DNA from: Ignatzschineria sp. | GTDB lineage: Bacteria; Pseudomonadota; Gammaproteobacteria; Cardiobacteriales; Wohlfahrtiimonadaceae | DNA: 10,667 nucleotides | NCBI GenBank assembly: GCA_030151245.1 | Contig: JASLEF010000230.1 | Location: forward strand, 1 to 10,667 | Reading direction: 5' to 3' | Shown here: piece by piece, positions 5,188 to 10,667 of the stretch | Layout: each line of letters opens with the position of its first letter | Position numbering within the stretch: position 1 is the stretch's first letter | Notes under the pieces: model-generated | What the model saw: only the letters and a program-made list of their open reading frames with translations | Told to the model about the DNA's origin: nothing | The model's database searches: none | Program-made: the position numbers and the translations under genes

Positions 5188-6036
5188 ATGAAAAAAAACA
5201 GTCCCTTTCGCCGCAGCACCCTGCTCAGCCTCCTCATCCCTCTCCTCATAGCACCCAGCATTGCTCAGCAGTGGCATACGGTTCAACACCCAACCTCGGG
5301 CCCTATCGAAATTCATGGTAGCTATGCTAACGGATGCTTTAGTGGAGGAGTCACCATCCCCACTAAAGAGAGTGGCTACGAACAAGTAAGAACTAGTCGT
5401 AATCGCAACTATGGCGCGCCTAGCATGAACACTTTTGTGGAGAGCCTGAATCAATTAGGCATGAAAAACCAGCGAGTCATTATCTTAGGGGATATCTCTC
5501 AACCTCGTGGAGGTCCTGCCAATTTTGGACACGCTAGCCACCAAACAGGGCTAGATATTGATATTTGGTTAGAGGATCGCAGTACTCACCTCAATCAGCA
5601 CTTACAAGAAAATCTTCAGACCCCTTCAGTCGTCAATCCCGGCAAAGGATCAATGAATCATCATTGGAAACCATTCTATAGAACACTACTCCATCATGCG
5701 GCAACCTACCCTGAAACTGAGCGAATTTTTGTCAATCCCATCATTAAAGCCCAATTATGCCAAACAGAAGTAGATAAAGCATGGCTTGAAAAACTTCGCC
5801 CTTGGTATGGTCATGATTCACATTTTCATGTTCGACTAAAATGCCCAGCAGACAGTGTAGGATGCATTCCCCAAGCCCCCATCCCCAAAGGCTCAGGATG
5901 CGATAGCAATCTCCAAAATTGGGTTAATGATCAGATAAAATGGACAAACGCCCCGCCTCAAAAAAGCAGTAGCCCCACTCCTAAGCCGACCAAAACCCTA
6001 CCCATCGAGTGCCCTACTATCTTACAACAACCATAA
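5188..6036 (+). CDS. mepA: MepA, penicillin-insensitive murein endopeptidase
   Basis: MepA is a periplasmic zinc peptidase (family M74, LAS fold) that cuts D-alanyl-meso-diaminopimelyl cross-links in peptidoglycan and is not blocked by penicillin. The 282-residue product starts with a signal peptide ending at SIA before Gln27. The metal and active-site pattern matches E. coli MepA: GHASHQTGLDID (114-125) supplies His115, His118 and Asp125, and HDSHFHV (209-215) supplies His212 and His214. Six cysteines (50, 191, 219, 226, 238 and 275) correspond to the three disulfides of the E. coli enzyme. The tail (about 255-272) is rich in Pro, Ser and Lys, as in E. coli. It is a single-gene unit with its own promoter and terminator, unlike the E. 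coli arrangement beside aroC. Identification is firm. Confidence 0.96.
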   Translation: MKKNSPFRRSTLLSLLIPLLIAPSIAQQWHTVQHPTSGPIEIHGSYANGCFSGGVTIPTKESGYEQVRTSRNRNYGAPSMNTFVESLNQLGMKNQRVIILGDISQPRGGPANFGHASHQTGLDIDIWLEDRSTHLNQHLQENLQTPSVVNPGKGSMNHHWKPFYRTLLHHAATYPETERIFVNPIIKAQLCQTEVDKAWLEKLRPWYGHDSHFHVRLKCPADSVGCIPQAPIPKGSGCDSNLQNWVNDQIKWTNAPPQKSSSPTPKPTKTLPIECPTILQQP

Positions 6037-6051
6037 CAACCCTCCATTAAA

Positions 6052-6086
6052 ACTTCTAGAAGAGAGTACTTCTGGGAGTTTTTTTT
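6052..6086 (+). terminator. intrinsic terminator of mepA
   Basis: ACTTCTAGAAG (6052-6062) pairs over 11 bp with 6069-6079, using two G-U pairs, around a 6-nt loop. A run of eight T follows (6079-6086). It begins 15 nt after the mepA stop codon. Confidence 0.88.
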
Positions 6087-6087
6087 A

Positions 6088-6174
6088 TTCTCTATCTCTC
6101 TTCCTCTCTATCTCCCTCTCCTTCCCTCTTCTTCTCCCTCCCTCCTTTCTTCCCTCTCTCCCATCTTCATTCTT
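6088..6174 (+). repeat. long pyrimidine tract between mepA and dppA
   Basis: From 6111 to 6162 there are 52 consecutive pyrimidines. The wider block 6080-6174 has no G at all on the plus strand and only a few A. The repeats are irregular TC and CCT units rather than one clean microsatellite. The opposite strand carries six GGG runs. Such DNA can form a triplex (H-DNA) or G-quadruplex, and a C-rich, G-poor transcript resembles a Rho-loading site. No reading frame is supported here. Confidence 0.85.
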
Positions 6175-6185
6175 GCTATTTTCCG

Positions 6186-6213
6186 TTAAACAAGGTATCC
6201 ATAATTCTATGAT
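6186..6213 (+). promoter_or_regulatory. weak candidate promoter of dppA
   Basis: TATGAT (6208-6213, one mismatch to TATAAT) has TTAAAC (6186-6191, three matches to TTGACA) 16 nt upstream. It predicts a start near 6220 and a leader of about 97 nt. That leader holds a 5-bp hairpin, AAGGG (6239-6243) with CCCTT (6252-6256), and a tandem repeat. The weak -35 suggests an activator or a different promoter. Confidence 0.3.
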
Positions 6214-6257
6214 AGGTTAATCTTTAGCCATCGTAAAAAAGGGAGTTTCTGCCCTTA

Positions 6258-6284
6258 AAAAATACTAAAAATACTAAAAATACT
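6258..6284 (+). repeat. three tandem copies of a 9-nt unit in the dppA leader
   Basis: AAAAATACT occurs three times head to tail (6258-6266, 6267-6275, 6276-6284) and then decays into AAAACAACAAT. It lies 24 nt before the perfect Shine-Dalgarno GGAGG (6308-6312) of dppA. An unstructured A-rich leader can enhance ribosome loading. Copy number may vary by slippage. Confidence 0.8.
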
Positions 6285-6316
6285 AAAACAACAATAATAA
6301 TTTCAATGGAGGAATT

Positions 6317-7945
6317 ATGTCGACTGATTCTCATGCTTTAAATTTTCACCGCTCCTTAAAAAAGCACCTTAAAACGCTCATCGCGATAAGCACCCTTAGC
6401 TTTAGTGCCAGTTACGCGAATACTTTAGTCTACTGCTCGGAGGCTTCTCCCGAAACATTCAACCCTCAACTCTCCTCTTCCGGCACCGCATTTGATGCCA
6501 GCGCAATCCCGCTATATGATCGTCTGACTCAATTTAAGCTAGGAACAACCGAATATGAGCCAAGCCTTGCTGAGTCATGGGAGATCAGCGAAGATGGCAC
6601 GGTCTTTACTTTCCATCTCAGAAAAGATGTAAAGTTCCATAGTAATCGGGACTTTACTCCCTCGAGAAACTTAAATGCCGATGATGTGCTTTTTAGCTTT
6701 GAAAGACAGATGAATGATGACCACCCCTTTCACGGCACTTCTAATCGACAATTTATCTATTTTAACTCCATGGGCTTCAAAGAACTCATTGAATCCATTG
6801 AAAAAATTGATGACCATACGGTAAAAATCACCTTAACTCGCCCTGAATCTCCCTTTCTGGCAAATCTTGCCATGGCCTTCATGTCAATTCTATCCGCAGA
6901 ATATGCGGAAAATCTGTTGGCAAAAGGAACACCGGAAGAGATCGATTTAAAGCCGATTGGTACGGGTCCCTTCCAGCTCAGAGCGTATGAACAAGACTCT
7001 CGTATTCTCTACACCAAGTTTAATGATTACTTTGGCACCCCCGCAAAAATTGACCGCTTGATCTTCTCTATCACCCCCGATGCTGCCGTTCGTTATGCAA
7101 AGTTACAAAAAGGGGAATGCCATGCGATGCCATACCCTAATCTAGCAGACCTAGAACGGATGAGAGATCATGAGGATATTACCGTTCAAGCTGGTACGGG
7201 CTTAAATATTGGCTACCTCGCCTTTAATACAGAAAAAGCTCCCTTTAATAACCCAGACGTACGCCAAGCACTGACCATGGCTATCAATAAACCTGATATT
7301 ATTAGCGCCATTTTCCAAGGTAATGCGACAGCCGCAAAAAACTTCATCCCTCCTTCAATGTGGGGACACAATGATGCGATTGAAGATTATCAATACGATC
7401 CGGAAACCGCAAAATTACTCCTTGAAAAAGCGGGCTTTAAAGAGGGATTTGAAATTACACTTTGGGCCATGCCCGTTCAACGCGCCTACAATCCCAACGC
7501 AAGAAGAATGGCTGAGATCATTCAGAAAGATTGGGAGAAAATTGGCGTAAAAGCCAATATTGTGACTTATGAGTGGGCGGAGTATTTAACAAGGCTTCGT
7601 CGCGGTGAACACGATGCAGCCCTCGCAGGTTGGATTGGCGATAATGGCGATCCGGACAATTTCTTTTCAGTCACCCTTAGCTGTAGCGCTGCAAAATCTG
7701 GATCTAACTATGCCCGCTGGTGTAACCCTGAATTTGATGAAATTATCAAAGAAGCAAGAATGACCACTGATCATAACAAACGCGTGGAGCTCTATCTTAA
7801 AGCTCAAGAAATTCTCCATCAAGCGCAACCTGTCGTCAATATTGCACACTCCACAATTTATATGCCATTACGCAAAGAGGTATCGAACTATATTATAGAC
7901 CCTCTAGGAACGCATAACTTTAATCAAGTGGAAATTAAAAAGTAA
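6317..7945 (+). CDS. dppA: DppA-type periplasmic dipeptide-binding protein
   Basis: This is the solute-binding protein of a dipeptide ABC transporter (SBP family 5); it captures peptides in the periplasm and hands them to DppBCDF. E. coli DppA also binds heme. The 542-residue product aligns end to end with E. coli DppA: TLVYCSEASPE at the mature N-terminus, IGTGPFQL, SITPDAAVRYAKLQK, IPPSMWG, MPVQRAYNPNARRMAE (385-400) and GDNGDPDNFF (441-450). The Arg and Asp residues of the last two motifs correspond to those described as binding the peptide termini. The signal peptide has a long n-region and ends at SYA (32-34). The ATG has an ideal GGAGG 4 nt upstream. No permease or ATPase genes follow; a terminator and minus-strand genes do, so this is an orphan subunit here, or the other genes are elsewhere. 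Confidence 0.95.
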   Translation: MSTDSHALNFHRSLKKHLKTLIAISTLSFSASYANTLVYCSEASPETFNPQLSSSGTAFDASAIPLYDRLTQFKLGTTEYEPSLAESWEISEDGTVFTFHLRKDVKFHSNRDFTPSRNLNADDVLFSFERQMNDDHPFHGTSNRQFIYFNSMGFKELIESIEKIDDHTVKITLTRPESPFLANLAMAFMSILSAEYAENLLAKGTPEEIDLKPIGTGPFQLRAYEQDSRILYTKFNDYFGTPAKIDRLIFSITPDAAVRYAKLQKGECHAMPYPNLADLERMRDHEDITVQAGTGLNIGYLAFNTEKAPFNNPDVRQALTMAINKPDIISAIFQGNATAAKNFIPPSMWGHNDAIEDYQYDPETAKLLLEKAGFKEGFEITLWAMPVQRAYNPNARRMAEIIQKDWEKIGVKANIVTYEWAEYLTRLRRGEHDAALAGWIGDNGDPDNFFSVTLSCSAAKSGSNYARWCNPEFDEIIKEARMTTDHNKRVELYLKAQEILHQAQPVVNIAHSTIYMPLRKEVSNYIIDPLGTHNFNQVEIKK

Positions 7946-7986
7946 TTCTTACTTTCCAGGAGCCGCCAAGCGCTCCCTCCCATCAA

Positions 7987-8022
7987 AAAGCCGGAGAATC
8001 TCTTGATTCCCCGGCTTTTTTT
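7987..8022 (+). terminator. intrinsic terminator of dppA
   Basis: AAAGCCGGAGAATC (7987-8000) pairs with 8005-8018 with a single A-C mismatch around a TCTT loop, and seven T end at 8022. It lies about 40 nt after the stop codon. In E. coli a hairpin between dppA and dppB only tempers expression; here no such genes follow. Confidence 0.95.
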
Positions 8023-8328
8023 GACATTGATACAGACATTTTTAGATTTTATTTAAGAGCTGTTAAATACTCACAATGAAATCCCGATAAATCGCTAAAA
8101 ACAGAATATCATCATCTGACTGTAAGCTGACAAATACCAAGCATCCAAAACATTCCTCAGCCCAACATCAGCTTAAAAAAAAAGAATGCTCAATAAGCCC
8201 ATCTCATATTGACTTCACGATCACGCCACTGATGATGAGTCAATAAACACTCTCCATACTCAACACATCTCGGTTGATTGATTATCTGTATCTTTATTCC
8301 CTTATGAATTCCCTAGCAGCTTATGTCA
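8023..8328. other. convergent intergenic stretch with no recognised gene
   Basis: The 306 bp between the dppA terminator and the stop codon of the M20 amidohydrolase hold no supported frame, RNA gene or clear promoter. No convincing intrinsic terminator for the minus-strand operon was found, so its transcripts may end by Rho or overlap this region. Confidence 0.5.
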
Positions 8329-9546
8329 TTACATCTGATCACGTTTTAAAACCGCATGAAGCAAGACATTAGTCCCATTAGCTGCATCGACTTCGGTAAT
8401 TGATTCCGCTTCATTATGACTGATTCCATCCTTACAAGCGATGAAGATCATCGTCGTCGGACAATGCTTCGCTAAATGAATAGCATCATGCCCGGCACCA
8501 CTTATCATCTCAATATTGCTAAATCCCAACTCTTGAACCGCACTACGCACCAAATTCACACAAGATTCATCAAAAGGTATTGCCGGCGACAGCCATACAT
8601 CGGCAATAGAGACCTCTAACGCACGTCTTTCTGCAACTTCTTGCGCAATCTCTTTAACCTTTGCCACCATCTCTTCTACTTTAGCTGTTTCAGGATGACG
8701 AATATCCAGAGTAAAGTTCACAGTACCTGCAATCGTATTACGAGATGAGTAAGGAATATGAATCTCTCCGATCGTTAATAGTGCATCCTCAATCTCTGCG
8801 ACATAACTCTCAATCTCCAACAAAAATGCAGAAACGCCTAGCATGGCATCTTTCCGGTAACGCATTGGCGTGGTTCCTGCATGCTGAGCTCGTCCCACCA
8901 TCTCCACATCTAACCAAGCAATCGCCTGTCCGCCTGTGACAACACCAATCTCTTTATCCAAATCTTCTAAAATAGGCCCTTGTTCGATATGCAACTCGAA
9001 ATAACTATCGAGACGGCGTTTAAATGCGGAGTCTCCAGCCTCGCCCGTTGCGGCCAATGAATCTGCCACAGAGATCCCTTTGACATCTTGAATCCCGAGA
9101 GCTTTCTCTAACGATAGCTCGCCAATAAAGACTTCTGAGCCGAGCATTGCCGGAGAGAATCGTGCGCCTTCTTCATTCATCCAAACAGCGATTTCTAAAT
9201 CGTGATTGAGCTTCACCTCATTTTCATGAAGCGTTCTCACAACCTCTAAGGCTGCCAATACTCCATAAACACCATCAAAACGACCGCCTTTAGGCTGAGT
9301 GTCCAAATGACTTCCCATCATAATAGGCGCAGCTAAACGATTATTCCCGGGGTAAGTGGCAAACAAGTTGCCGATAGGATCACGATGAATCTCCATTCCT
9401 AAGGCTTCACACCAACCGACAAAAAGATCCCTACCCGCCTTATCTTCTCCTGATAATGCCAGCCTTGAACTCCCTCCTTTAGAGGTCGCCCCAATCTTTG
9501 CCATTTCCATCAAACTATCCCATAATCGATCCTGATTCACTCTCAT
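8329..9546 (-). CDS. M20-family Zn amidohydrolase, N-carbamoyl-amino acid / allantoate type
   Basis: A 405-residue cytosolic metallo-hydrolase of the subfamily that includes N-carbamoyl-L-amino acid hydrolase (HyuC/AmaB), beta-ureidopropionase and allantoate amidohydrolase, which release CO2 and ammonia from ureido groups. The two-metal set is complete: His80 and Asp91 in GSHLDTQPKGGRFDG (78-92), catalytic Glu125 and ligand Glu126 in NEEGARF (124-130), His186 in ELHIEQG (184-190) and His377 in GISHNEAE (374-381). Subfamily marks are GRAQHAGTTPM (218-228), Asn270 and SGAGHDA (349-355). The dimerisation lid spans about 210-325. The ATG at 9546 has AGGAGG 5 nt upstream and that site overlaps the stop of the upstream deacetylase gene; an in-frame GTG at 9549 is too close. 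The substrate cannot be told from sequence. No hydantoinase or urate-pathway gene is visible. Confidence 0.88.
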   Translation of the reverse strand: MRVNQDRLWDSLMEMAKIGATSKGGSSRLALSGEDKAGRDLFVGWCEALGMEIHRDPIGNLFATYPGNNRLAAPIMMGSHLDTQPKGGRFDGVYGVLAALEVVRTLHENEVKLNHDLEIAVWMNEEGARFSPAMLGSEVFIGELSLEKALGIQDVKGISVADSLAATGEAGDSAFKRRLDSYFELHIEQGPILEDLDKEIGVVTGGQAIAWLDVEMVGRAQHAGTTPMRYRKDAMLGVSAFLLEIESYVAEIEDALLTIGEIHIPYSSRNTIAGTVNFTLDIRHPETAKVEEMVAKVKEIAQEVAERRALEVSIADVWLSPAIPFDESCVNLVRSAVQELGFSNIEMISGAGHDAIHLAKHCPTTMIFIACKDGISHNEAESITEVDAANGTNVLLHAVLKRDQM

Positions 9547-9555
9547 CACAACCTC

Positions 9556-10581
9556 CTATTGATTCATCAAACCACGAATATAACTTTCCGTATTATCCGC
9601 TAAGGTCTCAATTAAATACCCACCCTCCAGCAATCCAACCACAGGCTTTCCTAGCGCCATCACTTCTTTTGCAATCTCGCCCATCCCTGTTGTGGTCACA
9701 TTTGTTTTACTTTGAGGGTCATCTTTATACACATCAAATCCCATATTGTGAACAATCACATCTGGATTAAAAATCTTCGCATCATTCATCGCGCGCTTTA
9801 AAATTTTAAAGAACGCTTCTTCTGAAGTGCCATGAGGAAATGGATAGTTAATATTAAAGCCTAATCCTTCCCCTTCTCCCCGCTCCTCTTCAAATCCCGC
9901 AACTGCTGGATAAAAGTTTGTCGGATCTCCATGAAGCGAGATATACATCACATCACTACGATGATAGAAAACCTCTTGAATGCCTTGTCCATGATGCACA
10001 TCCGTATCTAGAATTAAAATCTTCTTTGCTGCGCTATTCTCTAATAGATACTCTGCCACCAAGGCTGCATTATTGACAAAACAGAATCCTCCAGCAGCTT
10101 CACGTCTTGCATGGTGCCCAGAAGGTCGACTGACAGAGATACTAACATTCGCACCTTCAGCCACATCTTTAGCGGCATTTAAAGCACTTTGCGCAGACCA
10201 GTAGATCGACTCCCAAGTATACTTACCGATAGGCGCACTACCATCAGCAATATAACGCGAAGCCTTCGCTAAAATGCCTTTCAATGCATTATATTCCTTC
10301 ACAAACACATTAGGCATTACCTCTTCTCCCCAATCCTCCGGCACTTCATGCCATTCTTGATAAGCCGTTTGAAGAAACTCAATATAGGCAAAACCATGCA
10401 CTTTCGTCAGATAATCAAACCCTAAATCTTGCGGCTCAGTCACTGTCAACCCAGCACTCTTAACCCCTTTCTGAAACTCTGCCACACGAGCAGGGATCTC
10501 TTGAGGTTCACGCATTTTTCCTCTTGAAAAATATGTTTGGGGATTATGCAATGCTTGATGCGGATGATAATAAACATTCAT
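9556..10581 (-). CDS. HDAC-superfamily deacetylase, acetylpolyamine amidohydrolase-like
   Basis: A 341-residue zinc deacetylase, the same length as acetylpolyamine amidohydrolase (APAH) of Mycoplana ramosa, which removes acetyl groups from acetylputrescine, acetylcadaverine and similar amines. The arginase/HDAC-fold active site is intact: SRPSGHHA (151-158) with the His156-His157 pair, LDTDVHHGQG (191-200) giving zinc ligands Asp194 and His196, GFDVYKDDP (281-289) giving Asp283, and EGGY (319-322) with the transition-state Tyr322. Resemblance extends to the N-terminus (KVHGFAYIEFL) and to SLHGDP (215-220) and NINYPF. There is no signal peptide, so it acts in the cytoplasm. The start has GAGAGGAG upstream at 9 nt. 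It is the first gene of a coupled pair with the M20 hydrolase, 9 bp apart. The alternatives are other bacterial HDAC-like amide hydrolases. Confidence 0.9.
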   Translation of the reverse strand: MNVYYHPHQALHNPQTYFSRGKMREPQEIPARVAEFQKGVKSAGLTVTEPQDLGFDYLTKVHGFAYIEFLQTAYQEWHEVPEDWGEEVMPNVFVKEYNALKGILAKASRYIADGSAPIGKYTWESIYWSAQSALNAAKDVAEGANVSISVSRPSGHHARREAAGGFCFVNNAALVAEYLLENSAAKKILILDTDVHHGQGIQEVFYHRSDVMYISLHGDPTNFYPAVAGFEEERGEGEGLGFNINYPFPHGTSEEAFFKILKRAMNDAKIFNPDVIVHNMGFDVYKDDPQSKTNVTTTGMGEIAKEVMALGKPVVGLLEGGYLIETLADNTESYIRGLMNQ

Positions 10582-10630
10582 GATGACTGACTCCTCTCCA
10601 TTGATTGGTAATGGCTTATTAATTTTTTAC

Positions 10631-10667
10631 TGTTTAATATTTAGTAATTTAGTGTTTAATGCTTAGT
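10631..10667. repeat. two direct repeats upstream of the deacetylase operon
   Basis: TGTTTAATATTTAGT (10631-10645) and TGTTTAATGCTTAGT (10653-10667) match at 13 of 15 positions and start 22 bp apart, about two helical turns. They lie about 50-85 bp upstream of the deacetylase start codon, where an activator or repressor would bind. Further copies may lie beyond the window edge. A 5-bp inverted repeat (10598-10602 with 10610-10614) abuts the Shine-Dalgarno of the same gene. Confidence 0.55.

Noticed and set aside
5143..5454. Minus-strand open frame of 103 codons
   Set aside because: It is a shadow of mepA in the opposite strand with no family features; mepA has all its catalytic residues.
6091..6162. 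Simple-sequence microsatellite or CRISPR-like repeat
   Set aside because: The tract is irregular pyrimidine sequence with no constant unit or spacers, so it is described as a pyrimidine tract only.

Overview
The window looks like chromosomal DNA of a low-GC gammaproteobacterium. CorA, DppA, GrpE, MepA and the tRNA-Asp genes all read as close relatives of the Escherichia coli versions, while intergenic DNA is very AT-rich. A Cardiobacteriales-type genome (Ignatzschineria or Wohlfahrtiimonas) would fit, but that is a guess from general resemblance. No insertion sequence, phage gene, CRISPR array or plasmid function was seen.

Left part (1-2600): on the minus strand a possible gene start runs off the left edge, then comes grpE, preceded by a tiny, extremely acidic protein gene. 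On the plus strand is corA, a Mg2+/Co2+ channel with an unusual charged insert. corA converges on a minus-strand pair, and the two directions share one long composite hairpin terminator (2505-2561).

Middle (2600-5100): two minus-strand genes encode secreted proteins. One is a META plus DUF4377 protein. The other appears to carry two tandem copies of the Ig-like domain found at the C-terminus of the cytochrome c biogenesis protein CcmI/CycH. Then three identical tRNA-Asp(GUC) genes follow in tandem behind one strong promoter and before one terminator. The two spacers between them hold a conserved hairpin supported by a compensatory base-pair change.

Right part (5100-8330): mepA (murein endopeptidase) and dppA (dipeptide-binding protein) are separate plus-strand units, each with its own terminator. 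A 20-bp perfect palindrome lies in the mepA promoter. A 52-nt uninterrupted pyrimidine run lies between the two genes. dppA has no permease or ATPase genes beside it.

Right end (8330-10667): a two-gene minus-strand operon encodes an acetylpolyamine-amidohydrolase/HDAC-family deacetylase and an M20-family N-carbamoyl/allantoate-type amidohydrolase. The second gene's Shine-Dalgarno overlaps the first gene's stop codon. The pair suggests a nitrogen or polyamine salvage step. A pair of 15-bp AT-rich repeats 22 bp apart sits upstream at the edge.

Most genes are well-known families. The less described material is the tandem CcmI-like domain protein, the deacetylase-amidohydrolase pair, the tRNA spacer hairpins and the DNA-structure elements around mepA and dppA.
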